Source: Phoenix dactylifera (taxonomy: Eukaryota; Streptophyta; Magnoliopsida; Arecales; Arecaceae). From it: a stretch of 64,000 nucleotides of DNA. Under the pieces are notes generated by a model. That model was not told where the DNA came from. It made no database searches and was given only the letters and a program-made list of their open reading frames with translations. Location of the stretch: positions 8,714,475 to 8,778,474 of the forward strand of contig NC_052407.1 in assembly GCF_009389715.1 (NCBI RefSeq), read 5' to 3'. The position numbers and the translations under genes were made by a program. This document shows positions 1 through 14,720 of the stretch, piece after piece. Within the stretch, counting starts at the first letter, position 1. The number at the start of each line of letters is the position of its first letter.

Positions 1-3021
<3,021 letters not shown>

Positions 3022-3539
3022 CGGCACATCCGCCCTGTGGTAGTTGTAAGGTTAGGTTCCATGGCAACAATTAGGGCTTATTTGATTGATTGGACTGAAA
3101 ATTCTACTCGATTCGTGAATTAGACTAGTACGACCAGCAAAATTCATTAGGATTACAACCTGGGATAGGCCTATATTCATAAATACCTAGTATAGCTATA
3201 GGGTGGGTCGGCCGAATCTCATAAAGAGGGAAAAAAAGGATTTACCTTGAATTCAATAGAATTTTCAGCTCAATCATCCAAATAGGCTCTTAATTTTTGT
3301 TTCTAAATGGTTAATTTAGTGAACAGGCTCGGCACTTTGGAATGATTACCGGAGGCATGAGAAAGTATGATGAAAAATTTAGATCCAAAAAACCTTGTAA
3401 ACAAGACTATTTGGTTACACCATGTTGGACGAAAGAAATGAGTTGGGGAGTTTGAAAAAATTGAGGATCTCATCAACTTATGATCACAATCCCCAAATTC
3501 TTCAAATCGGGTCAACTTGGCCAAATCCGCTATATATTT

Positions 3540-5180
3540 CAGTCCGAAGACCTAGGCTGGAGTGAAGGTGGCCATATGGGGATCTTGGAGATTGGGAAGC
3601 AGGAGGGCACCTTGAGCTATTTGGAGGTCCCGATCACGGGCCGACGCTTACGCAAGGGAGAGTGCACTTCCTTGAAGCAAAGCATCAGGAGGAGGCTTGA
3701 GGGCTGGCAGGCGGGCATTATGTCTATGATGGGCAGGATCATGCTGGTATGGTTAGTTCTTAGCTCGATCCCTATCTATCTTTTATCCAACATCTTAGTG
3801 CCCATTGCAACACTATGATGTCTAGAGCGTCGATTTAGGAACTTCATTTAGTGGAGGCAGGGGCAGCAGTAGCGTCCATTTACTTGCATGGGACACGATC
3901 TGCCAGCCGACCAGATACAGGGGATTGAGGATCTACTCCTTGATTGAGCGGTGGGAGGTCTTTGCGACCAAATTGGCAGCTCGGTTTATTCTGGAGCCCG
4001 CGAGCCCTTGGAGCTCCTTGATGAGGGCCAACTATGGTGACCCAACGAATCCATCTGTCTTCTACGTGGGTCGATGCAGCTCCTTTTTATGGCGAGATAT
4101 ATGCTCCCGCGCTCCTTTGGTGATACTGGAGATTCAGTTGGAGATTGACGATGGGCGTGTAGTGGATGTTTTGTGGGATTGCTGGCTGGCTGGCGTACCG
4201 TTGAGCAGGTGGCCCACCTACTTCAACCTTGGAGGGTTGGAGGGGGCACATGGTCTGTGATCTACTGGTCCCAAGTGAGTGAGGATGGGATATGGACCTT
4301 GTGCGACGGGTGTTTGTCTAGTAGTTGGCTGAGTCGGTGTTCGCAGTGTCGCTCCCGACAGGTGCGATGGAGGATCGGCGGTTGTGGGGCCAAACTAGCA
4401 GGTCAGTGGTGCGGATCCGAGATCTTCTTGGGCTGGTCAGAAAGTCTGCGGCACGATAGATTGAGGGAGGGGGGGGGGGTGGATCTGGCGGCTGTGTATA
4501 CACTCTTGAGTAGCTTTGTTTGTTTTGAAGGTGGCCTGGGGTTGTCTGCCCGCCAGGGAAGTGCTGGCTCGGAGGGGTATGAGTCTCGCCCCAGGTTGCA
4601 GAGTTTGTCAGGAGGCGGAGGAGTCTATCTTCCATGTTCTGTTCGGGTGCCAGCGAGCTGCTCTGATTTAGGAGTGCCCCTCATATTCTTCTGATTTGTG
4701 CCGGGGGTGGGCGTCGATCAAAATTTTTTTGGTCTTCCTAGCGGAGTCCTTTTGGCGGTCCGACTGGTTGGAGGAGGGGATTAGGGCGGCTTATCTGGCT
4801 TACCACTGCTGGCTGGATAAGAACGACCAAGTCTTTGAGGATAGAGGTGTGCACCCGAGAGTGGTAATAGATAGGGTCTTATTTTATGCGGTGGAGGTCC
4901 TTGACATCATTGCGTTGTCATCCCTTGGGTTGGCTAAGAAAATTTGGGGCTCTCACTCTGCTCTTGTAGCATCTAGGATCATGCTCGTCTCCTGTGTACA
5001 AGGAGGCCAACTGTGCTGTGGACTGGATGGCTTCCTATATGGCTTATTATTCTAAAGGTATTATTTGTGATAGATACGATTCTATTCTGTCTCGTTTGCA
5101 CTTTTTACTTTTTTCTGACTTCATTGGCTACACTCACACTCGGTGTGTGTTGCCGATGTACCAAAAATAATAAATTTATA
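3540..5180 (+). mobile_element. LINE 3' portion (degraded, RT C-terminus to RNase H)
   Basis: Pieces of a plant L1-type LINE ORF2 appear in order in several frames. At about 3560-3818 is the C-terminal reverse transcriptase region, with the motifs GRRLRKGEC, RRLEGWQA and MMGRIMLV. At about 3925-4260 is the connection region (MRANYGDP, LWRDI). At about 4700-4990 is the segment before RNase H, with AYLAYHCWLDKN. At about 5005-5045 is an RNase H tail (REANCAVDWMA-like). The reading frame changes several times and there are in-frame stops, so it is dead. It ends near an A-rich run (ACCAAAAATAATAAA) around 5160-5180. The 5' end is not defined; RT palm-domain motifs are not seen, so it is either 5' truncated or too decayed upstream. 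Confidence 0.8.
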
Positions 5181-7843
5181 TCGTAAGAAAATTAGATACA
5201 CAATTAAGCATTAGTGACTTTGAAATGTCCAACTTTTTCATAATTAACTAAATATGTTTTTTTTTTTCTTTCCTTCTTTGAGATTAAATGAGTACCATAA
5301 GTTGCCGCCTCGTCCCAAACTTTTATATTGAGGCGCCTACCTTTTGTCAGCATAAGTTTACCTGACAGGCATCACATCAATCTTAACCGAAAACATCTAT
5401 CCCTTTCATGAACTCATAGATAACAAATGCAAGCTTCAATGCCAATAGTTATAACCCTCGGAGGCATTGACACATTAATTAATACAAAGAAATCAAAAGG
5501 AAAAGTTTTTTCTTTTGGCGAGGAGCTCGAGAACTGGCTTTTAATCTTAAAATAAAAAATTACTATAAATTCTTTAATTTTTAATAATAAAAAAGATATT
5601 GGATATTTCAATCAGACTTTTTTTTTTTTTTTTGGCCATCGAGATGAACAACTTCACTAAAAACTAAAGAGCCACTCTGCATGTGCTAAGGTCAGTAGTT
5701 ACGGCAACACCATAGTCAATGCACGATTGCATAATTATCGCCGTGTGCTGCTCACATGGGACGGTTTTATATTGTAAATATGCAGCTAACCATTACTTTG
5801 CAATTAATGCACGAGATGCCAAATTAGGTAACGAATTGGTATACTATCCTAAATAAAGGAGTGGCTCGGAGTTCCTCATGTAAGCTCATTCAGAGATTTT
5901 ACTCTATAAAATTTTTTTCTTCTACCATGTTGCCTTACATTCTGACTTAGGCATCGGAGCGTCTCCTGCCGAAATCTTTCCAGCAAGCGGATTTCTTTTA
6001 GATCAACTCCGGAGGAGATCAGTTCTTTTACACCTCGGTCGTCTTATTCAGTTTGGTTCTTACTGACCTCAAAGTAAGCCAAGCAGTGCTCCATCCTCGG
6101 TTCGGAATTCAGCGACAATATATAGTATATAAGATGTTTGAAAATTGTCGTACAAATTAAATGCAATTAGGTTAGTAAATGTGTTTCAGCTTAAACCACT
6201 TGTTCCAAAAGAAAAACTCAAAATAACATGAAATTTGTTGGATTCATCAAACATTTTAAGTATAGCGTAGGTCAACTAAAACTTTGTCAAAGAAAGCACC
6301 GGTTCTGCAACTCAACTGTGTGGTAACATGGCATCTTAATATCCTGGGAAATTCAAAGTACATCAGATCTTGTATCCACATTTTGCCTTCTAGCTCTCAT
6401 TTTGCAAGTTCTGATATCCAGACTACTTCCCACATTTTAGGACCATGGCCACCTGATATCTTATCAAATATATAATTTATGAGCATACTCATGAGAAACA
6501 ACTCAAGAAGAATGAATCTTTGTTTCAGTGATAGATGACCAAGCTTATAGTACTGTTGTTAGACTTGAACCATGTCATATATACCTAGTTTTTCCTGAAA
6601 TAAGAGGCATCGACTTATGCAACTCGAATGGCCTGTCTTAAATTCCTTTTCGAATAACTCTCAGATTAGATAATAGTGTTGCACGTAGCTTCAAAACTGG
6701 ATGCAAGCCACAACTTTGGGGTCTTTAATCAAGTTAAATCCCCACTGTAAATTATAGGTCAGACATGCAAATATATTTCCTTTCACAAAATCCTTACAAA
6801 TCTCTCTTTTCTCCAAAATATATTTTAGAGTTTTTAGATTCATTTATTTTTCATGCTGGATCCAATTTATGTGTATGCATAAGAAATTTATAGATAATTC
6901 ATTAAATATCCAAAAGTCCTCCATTCTCTAAAAGCATACTTCAAATAGCAATGAGTTAATTCAAGAATTTACCAAACTTTTCATACACACATAAGAGATT
7001 AACAAGGACGATAAGTGAAAACATGCTCCTATAATTTTAATCTGAAGAATTTGGATAGCAGAATATAGCATATATAATTTGATATTTAGAAATTTATTTC
7101 TATAATGCTAGAGCGCAGAAGTTTCTGTTTTGCAGAAAGTCAGTTATAAACATATAATATCATAAATACAATAATCAGAAAATTGAAACCTGAGTGTGGA
7201 TGCGATCAGAAAATTAATTTACAGACATTTAAAACATAATTTACTTTGAAATTCCTAAAATAATGCAGTGTCTGCAAGCAACCATTCTAGAAAATATACT
7301 TTTATAGTTTCATTTTCTAAAAGATAATAACTTTGTTATAGATTCTCAGAGTGCAGTAAATCGTCTCTTCACTCTCAAGTATCAGGACATGCACTAAAAC
7401 TTGCTTTATTTAATCAGAATCAAAAGTTATGAGTGGGGTACCTTAATCAAGATTTTCCACTAGAAATTGATCATGATATCCTCTTCTCACCTCCATGATG
7501 TATTCTCATGGGATCAATTGGATCAAAATCGTTTCTCTCTCACCCTCGATCTCCGACGCCGAGCACCTGCACCTTTTCAATTTCCGCTGCAATCTTTCTC
7601 TACCTCGCCGTCTACTTTTGCCCAGTGAAGCTGCAGTTGCTTGATCCGTCTCTCGAACTCCTCCACACGGTTCAAACCAACTAGTTTTAATGGATCTACC
7701 CACGGTTCGACATGAACTGCTGGATTCTGCAGCGGCTCGCTTCCTTTTGGTGCGATTTGTTTCAATCACCAGTAAATCCAGACGGATCCCATCTTGGCTC
7801 GGCATGAATCGGATGATTTGGTTTGACCTGGACGGCCTGCATG
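5181..7843. other. AT-rich intergenic sequence
   Basis: AT-rich, with stops in all frames and no recognisable gene or element. A minus-strand open stretch at about 7506-7805 encodes a basic, coiled-coil-like peptide (EEFERRIKQLQLHW) that might be a transposon gag remnant, but nothing confirms this. Confidence 0.45.
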
Positions 7844-8341
7844 TAGGGATAGCAATCGGGTCAGGTTGGATCAGATGTTAGTTGGATAAGATGCAGGCCG
7901 GGTAAAAAATTTATTAACCCAAATCCAACCTGCTTATTAAACATTCAAAGTTTCAAATCTTAATCTGATTTGTTTATTAAACAAGCAATCTGATCTGACC
8001 CACATAATCTATTTATTAAATAAGTTAAATGGATTAGACAGATTTTTAATGAGTTAAATAGATTTAAGTAAGTTAAGCGGGTTGGGTTAAATAGGTTAGA
8101 AACAGATTATGCAAGTTTCAAACAAATTAAACAGATTAAACCAATTGGATCATAACCCGACTCAATTATTAAAAGGATCAATGAATTTAACAGGTCAAAA
8201 ATTTAAAATTGAATTCGACTTATTTAATAAATAAGTTTAAACGGCTTGACTTATTTATAATTTAAATTTATTTATATCATATCCAAATTTACTTTGTCCA
8301 CAATTTGAATTTACGGATCAGAACTTAAATTGACATCCCTA
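7844..8341. mobile_element. Candidate MITE with short terminal inverted repeats
   Basis: The segment starts with TAGGGATAGCAAT and ends with ATTGACATCCCTA. These are inverted repeats of 13 bases with two mismatches. Between them is AT-rich, low-complexity DNA built from short repeats such as GGTTAAA, GATTAAAC and TTATTAAA. It is 498 bp long with no coding potential. No clear target-site duplication was found, so class and exact ends are uncertain. Confidence 0.4.
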
Positions 8342-8499
8342 ATTTTTAATAAAAAATATTATATTTTTTACTGAAAATAAAAAATAATATTAAATGAGAA
8401 ACGTATTTAACACGTCTCTAATAGAGTAGTTGCTTTCTTCCCAGGCTGTCGTCGTCGTGATCTCCCGGCCAAATTAATTATTGATGTTCTCGTGTTTAT

Positions 8500-9749
8500 G
8501 TGAAGCAGCCCAGGATGTCCATCCGAAAGCTGATTAGGGAGGCTTTCGGGGAGCAGTTGGTGGAGAGGATCCTGACCCTACCTGTTTTTGCCTAGGGAGG
8601 GGCGGATAGATTAGTCTGGATGCCGACATGGCGATCGTAGGTGCGAGCCAGGGACATTCACTTGTTGTTGAGCCGAGAGCCAGCCCGACAGATAGAGGGA
8701 GGATGGATTTGGAGGATACGGATTCACCTGCGTGTGGCGCTCTTCATCTGGAAGGTAGCGTGGGGTTGCCTACTAACAAGGAGCTTACTAGCACGGTGAG
8801 GGGTGAGGATCACTCAGTGTTGTGATGAGTGTACGGAGATTGAGGAGACGATAGATCATGTTCTTCTGCAGTGCCCCAGAGCTAGGGGCATTTGGAGCCG
8901 ATCGTCCACATTGCTGCCCCATTCAGTTGAGTTGACACAGGATTTGATTCATTGGTTGAGAGTGGCCATGCGGCGGCCTAGCACTGTCGAGGCCGGGATT
9001 CGGTGGGCATATTTGGCTCATTCTATCTGGCTGGACAGGAATGCGGGTATATTTGAGGGCAGGCGGTTACCCCCGCGGATGGTGGTGGACAGAGCCATGC
9101 ATCTTGCCAGGGTGGTTTCTACTACTGCCATTACTTTCTCTTATGAGATGGCCAGGGACACCTGGGGTACTCTTTCTGCTGTCACAGCGCCCAGGTTTGC
9201 CCTAGTCTCTTGGGTACCTCCACCCCTTGGTCATCTCAAAGTGAACTTTGATGGTAGTATGTCGGCGGACGGGGTGTCAGGAGGAGTTGGCTTTATTATC
9301 AGGGACCATCTCGGCAGTTTGATAGCAGCCGGTGGTTGCCGTGCGCCGGGATTTACTGTAGTCGGTGCGGAGCTGCGGGCAGTCTGGGAGGGGATATCCT
9401 ATGCGAGGCGGGTACTCCGTGCTGAGCACATATGCCTTGAGGGAGACTCCTCTGTGGTGATAGAGTGGATTCGGGGAGTGGATAGATATAGAGACGATCA
9501 TCTTCTCATCCGTGAGATTCGGAGATTGGCTCAGGAGCCGAGCGTTTTCCAGGCTTCACATGTTTTTCGGGAGGCGAACAGTGCAGCAGACTGGGTCGCC
9601 TCATTTGCCGCTCGGCACTCCGGAAAGGTCATTTGGACATCATTAGGAGATATTCCTCCCACCTTGCACTCTTTACTTTATTTTGATATGCTGGATGTAC
9701 TCAAGTTAGAGCTATATGAATTGCTGTTTTCATAAAAAAAAAAAAAAAA
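8500..9749 (+). mobile_element. 5'-truncated LINE with intact RNase H-like 3' end and poly(A)
   Basis: An open frame from about 8803 to 9735 encodes the end of a plant LINE ORF2. It has a zinc-knuckle-like region (HVLLQCPRARGIW), the segment AYLAHSIWLDRN, then an RNase H fold. The RNase H fold (RVT_3 type) shows its acidic residues in order: NFDGS, GAELRAVWEG, LEGDSS, and the closing HVFREANSAADWVA. The stop codon at 9733-9735 overlaps a run of 16 A residues (9734-9749), the expected LINE poly(A) tail. Related but frame-broken sequence extends upstream to about 8500. RT and endonuclease are absent, the usual result of 5'-truncated target-primed insertion. The four RNase H active-site positions appear intact. 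No target-site duplication was found. Confidence 0.85.
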
Positions 9750-10112
9750 GAGCAATCGAAATAAGACACGTAGGGCAGCTGACTGACTTCTTAGTTGTAC
9801 GTTACTGAAGCATCATTCACTCCCCATGTTCCAGTTCAACAAAGTATTCTAGCAATTCGAAGATGAGAGCGTTTACCAGCTCCTCTCGTGTACTCGAATG
9901 CCTTGCTCGCACGGCACGTGGGAAGAAAAAAATGTGGAAATCCGTAGAAAAATTTTTAGCAGGATCAAATCCACGGACTCAATCAATCCAACGATGAGCC
10001 AATACATATAAAGATGGATAATAAATAAAAAATTATATTCTATACCGCATGCACTATATCACCGTATGTACAACCATATAAGCCACGCCATATTGAATAT
10101 TATTTTTTTAAA

Positions 10113-10161
<49 letters not shown>

Positions 10162-10408
10162 GCAGTGGACTTGGTTCATGTTTGGATTGGTGCAGCGGTG
10201 GACTTAGATCCTGCTAAAAATTTTAAGAAAATCTTGTTGGCGGCGTCCTTTCATCTTAACCATGGCTAATTGCAGGCCACAAGATTGAGATGAGGATGGT
10301 GCCGAGACTTTTGTCGTCTATGTTGACCTTGTCGGCACCATAGGATTCATAACTGCTCGTCACCGTAGCGCACTCCATCCATTAGTTTTTGAGTTAGCCT
10401 TCTCCCCG
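9750..10408. other. Upstream region of the first P450 gene, with (AT)n microsatellite
   Basis: The only distinctive structure is an uninterrupted AT microsatellite of about 21 units at 10117-10158, 250 bp upstream of the P450 start codon. No convincing TATA box could be assigned apart from that tract. Confidence 0.5.
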
Positions 10409-12185
10409 ATGGTTTCATTATCATCGATCTCCTTCGCCCTCGCTCTCCTCCTCTTCATCAGATTCCTCCTCTCATCCAAGAAGAGGAGGCTCCCACCATG
10501 CCCTCCTGCCCTTCCTTTCATCGGCCATCTCTATCTATTCAAGAAGCCACTCCACCACGCACTCGTCCGCCTTGCCGACCGCCATGGCCCGGTCCTCCTC
10601 CTCCGTTTTGGCTCCGTCCCCGTCCTCGTCGTCTCCTCCTCTTCCGCCGCCGAGGAGTGCTTCACGACAAATGACGTCACCTTCGCCAACCGCCCCAACC
10701 TTCCTTCCGGGAAGCACTTGTCGAACAACTACACCACCCTCGGCACCTCCAACTACGGGCCCCACTGGCGCAACCTCCGCCGCATCGCCACCATCGAGCT
10801 CCTCTCCTCCCCCCGCCTCCTCTCCTCCACCGACGTCCGAGCCGAAGAGGTTCATGAGCTGGCCCGCCGTCTCTTCCTCAATTCGAAGGGAGGGACGTCC
10901 GAGGGCTTCGTCAAGGTGGAGCTCAAGTCGTGGTTGTTCGAGTTGGCGCTTAACATTATGATGCGGATGATTGCAGGGAAGAGGTACTACGGCAACGACG
11001 CTGGGGTGTCCGAGGAGGCGAGACAATTTAGGGAGATAGTGGAGGCCGCCTTCTCATTGGGTGGGACATCGAACCTCGGAGACTTCTTGCCGATGCTAAG
11101 GTGGGTGGATTTCCAGGGAGTCAGGAAGAGGTTGGTGAGTCTGCAGAAGAGAAGGGATGAGTTCATGCAGCGACTGATAGATGAATACAGGAACGCTAGT
11201 TTGGAGATAAAACAAGAGGAGGAGGCGGAGAAGAAGAAGAAGAAGAATATGATTGGTGATTTGTTATTGCTGCAGAAGACTGATCCGGAGTACTACACCG
11301 ACCAGACCATCAAAGCTCTTTGCTTCGTAAGTTATTGTCCGTTTCTTTCTTCTGTAGGTAGATGCAGATTAGGTCGCCGATGGTTGACGTGCAACCAACC
11401 GAGAAATAGCCCACCTACGCTGTGGATAGGGGCGTCCAACTTTATGCCCTTTCTGCAACCATATTAACTCTTGCCTTGATCACCTGACTTGTGGTATGGT
11501 ATGGTAGTACGTACACTCGAACATTTGTACATGAGATAAACTTCTGTAGTTGATTTCTTCTCTCCTGCAGAGTTTATTACAAGCTGGAACAGATACTTCA
11601 TCTAATACGATTGAGTGGGCTATGTCCCTTCTTCTTAACAATGGAGAGGCATTGACGAAGGTCAGGGAAGAGATCGATGCGCGTGTGGGTAACGAGCGCT
11701 TGGTGGAGGAAGCAGATCTTTCTAATCTTCCATACTTGCAGTGTGTCATCGCTGAAACACTTCGTTTGTACCCTGCCGGCCCGCTTCTTTTGCCCCATAA
11801 ATCAACCAGCGAATGTGCTGTGGAAGGTTACAGTATTCCACAAGGAACAATGTTGCTGGTGAACGCGTACTACATCCATAGAGACGCCAAGACGTGGGAG
11901 GAGCCTGCAAAATTCAAGCCAGAAAGATTTGAGAATGGAAAAGGGGAAGGGAAGTGGATGATCCCATTTGGAATGGGGAGGAGGAGGTGCCCAGGGGAAG
12001 GGCTTGCAATGAGAGAGGTTGGGCTAGCACTTGGGACATTGATCCAATGCTTTGAGTGGAAGAGAGTTGGCGAAGAAGAGGTGGACATGAGTGAAGGCCC
12101 CGGATTGACCTTACCTAAGGCCGTTCCCTTAGAGGCCATGTATTCTCCACGCCAAGCTATGATCAACATTCTTGCAGGACTTTGA
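10409..12185 (+). CDS. CYP81-family cytochrome P450, gene 1 (complete)
   Basis: Two exons, 10409-11326 and 11571-12185, with a GT...AG intron of 244 bp in phase 0, give a 510-residue protein, the usual P450 length. Visible features in order: a hydrophobic N-terminal anchor (residues about 2-22), a basic KKRR stop, a proline hinge (LPPCPPALPF), the helix C motif WRNLRR, the I-helix AGTDTS (about 311-316), ExxR as ETLR (368-371), PERF (423-426), and the haem loop [10 protein letters not shown] with Cys446 as the iron ligand. Overall sequence and intron position match CYP81. Family members hydroxylate aromatic specialised metabolites (flavonoids, indoles, lignans) and sometimes herbicides, at the cytosolic face of the ER with cytochrome P450 reductase. 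The first ATG ahead of the anchor was chosen as start. No broken residue was seen. Substrate cannot be inferred. Confidence 0.93.
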
Positions 12186-13224
12186 ATCGCTTTATATAAT
12201 ATGTTTATAATTTTCATATTATGTACTTTTACTTTTTATATATTTATATGTACTTATGTTTATATTACAAGCATACAAGATTAATCTTTGGGCTGGTTGC
12301 GTGTCAAGCTGCAAAATATAGGTTTTGGTAGGATAGTGTCTCTGTTTTGGAGGTTGTAAATTTTAATGATGACATTTTGGTGGGCCTGAAGAAAGTGAGG
12401 ACAATGGTTAAGTGGAGTAGGCCCACTACTATGTCCAAGATGTGCAGTTTTAAAGACAACCCTCAATGATTGAGATGAATGTAGGATAGAAAAAATGGGG
12501 CTTGGGCTCTCCTAACCACATAAAAAGAAAAAAAAAATGACATAAATGCGAAAGTATTTTTGAAAGGATATTTCAAGCATCATGTTAGTTGGATGTCAGA
12601 TTTTTCTATGTAATGTGAATTAGTTTTTAGTTGTACAATACTATTCATAGTGCCACGTCAGTGCAAGTAGGTCAGCCCATCAAAATCTGATAAGGGAGAG
12701 ACTATTGCATTTCTTTTTTCTAATTAGAAGTAAAAAGAATATAAAATTTTTCAAAAAAAATGCTATACTGTTTATAATCTATTAAGATTATAAATTTAGT
12801 AAAGATGAGAGTTGAATCCTGGTTATTTGTATCAACAATACGTCGCAAACTCAATTATATGACGCCTTATTAGAGGCTATAATTAGTTATAACCTCCAAA
12901 CACCTAATCACCCCCGAACGAAATTTTTTCCATCAGTTTTTCTAATATCGGATGTATGGAAGATTACTCCCACATTTGTCGATATGTTCATGTTACAAGA
13001 AAAATGAAAAAATCTTTTTTCCACCATAGATTTAGCTTTTAATGAATCTCCTACTCTAAACAATTAATTAGAAAAGTTATAAAGCCCAAGCAACAAAGGA
13101 TTGTGGTCTATTACTTCCATCTCACTAGCTATAAGCCATTTATCCATGCCTTTACGAAACACTCTCTTATGTCTCCCGTACCCTTCCTCTTCTCCCCGTC
13201 ATCAATCCCCTCTTCTCCAAAAAC
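12186..13224. other. Intergenic sequence
   Basis: Downstream flank of P450 gene 1. AT-rich, no open frame with recognisable similarity, no clear element ends. Confidence 0.5.
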
Positions 13225-13470
13225 ATTTAAGCCCTGACATTCTAAAGATCCAAATCCATTCAAATTTGATCACAAGTACCACGATTAGCCTAGTGTTCTA
13301 TTGTCCATACGGCCGATTTTCTGGATCCACTATGATACCATTTGTAACAATCTAGAATTTCATCTAAAAAGACTAATCGAATGATATTTTTTTAGAATTT
13401 TTTAGTCTTATACAAGTATCTAATATCTCCTATATAAATAACCGACGTCGAACCAAATACACACCAAGTC
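13225..13470 (-). mobile_element. TRIM retrotransposon relic (one LTR, PBS and internal part)
   Basis: Read on the minus strand, this is related to the complete TRIM at 22515-22951. One LTR-like segment lies at about 13343-13470, next to a primer-binding-site-like TGGTATCATA, with internal-type sequence at 13225-13341. It is broken and old, and it directly abuts the start of homology of the P450 pseudogene at 13477. Confidence 0.65.
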
Positions 13471-13476
13471 CAGCTA

Positions 13477-14600
13477 GTGAAGATGGAGTTGAAGCCGGCG
13501 TTGTTCGAGCTGGCATTGAACATCATAACGAGGATGATTGCCAGGAAGAGATACTATGGAGAAGAATCGGGGGTCTCGGAGGAGGCGAGGCGGTTTAGGG
13601 AGATATATATCAAAGGAGGGCCTCTCTTTGGATGGAGCGACCAAGCTTGGGATTTCTTGCCCCTGCTGAGATGGGTCGATTTCCAGGGAGTTACAAGGAG
13701 GTCCATAAGCTTGCAGAATAGGAGGGAGAAGTTCTTGCAGAGACTGATAGATGAGCACAGGAGGAAGAACAATGAGATTAAAGAGGAGGAGGAGAAGAAG
13801 ACTATGATTGGTGATTTGCAATCACTGCAGAAGACGGATTCAAAATATTACGACGACCAGATGATAAAAGCACTTTGCCAGGTAAGCTAATGTCGAATGT
13901 AGATTTCAATTCTTTTAGTTTCTTAATTCATGAATATACGAGCATTATTATGTTGCAGCAAATGATCAACATGCTAAGTTTGACGTCCTGCCGATCTAAT
14001 TAATTTGTATAGCCTCCCTATACGTAATACTTGTCATGACTGGTTGCTTTTCTTGTTGAAGAGCTTACTAATTCCAGGAACAGATCCTTCATCAGGTGCT
14101 ATCGTGTGGGCAATGTCACGCCTACTAAATAATCCAGAATCATTGAAGAAAGCCCAGGCTGAGATTGATGAGCGCGTGGGAAATGGGCGATTGCTAGGTG
14201 AAAAAGATCTTTCTGTTGTTCTATACCAGTATACCACCAGTGCGTCATCAAAGAAACTCTTCGGCTGACTCCTGTTGGCCCGCTCCTTGTGCCTCATGAA
14301 TCAGCAAATGAGTGCGTTGTGGGAGGAGCCTAGAAGTTCAAGCCCAAGAGATTCGAGGATGGGAGAGAGAAAGGGAAGTTTATGATTCCTTTCGGGGTGG
14401 GAAGGAGGAAACGCCCAGGTGAGGGCCTTGCAATGAGAGAGGATGGGCTCACACTTGGGACCTTGATCCAATGCTTTTGAGTGGGAGAGGGTTGGGGAGG
14501 AAGAGGCAGACATGACCGAAGGTTGGCGAGGGCCGTTCCTCTGGAGCCCATGTACCGTCCTCGCCGGGCCACGACTACTGGTGTCCTCTCAGGACTTTGA
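13477..14600 (+). pseudogene. CYP81-family P450 pseudogene, gene 2
   Basis: Exon 1 is present only from the middle (13477-13881, starting at VKMELKPALFELALN); roughly the first 180 codons, including membrane anchor and helix C, are missing. The intron (13882-14061) keeps GT and AG. Exon 2 (14062-14600) is disrupted. The I-helix reads PGTDPS instead of AGTDTS. The frame shifts before the ExxR region (KETLRL remains recognisable). About 80 bp around the PERF region is missing, with an in-frame stop. The haem loop reads [10 protein letters not shown], so the iron-binding cysteine is arginine. A further stop follows LIQCF. It ends with a recognisable LSGL and stop at 14598-14600. It cannot encode an active enzyme. 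Its closest visible relatives are genes 1 and 3. Confidence 0.92.
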
Positions 14601-14720
14601 ATCATCAGGATGCGAACTTTCGTGACTTCGGATTGATAGCTACGAGGAGGAGGGGAGAACACATTTTCCACAAAATTCGTAATCATACTTTCTTTTTAGA
14701 GTTGAAAATTTCTGCAATAT

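Noticed and set aside
10531-11026. Minus-strand open frames opposite P450 gene 1 exon 1 (and similar ones opposite genes 3, 5 and 6)
   Set aside because: GC-rich third positions of the real exon suppress stops on the other strand; the encoded peptides are low complexity.
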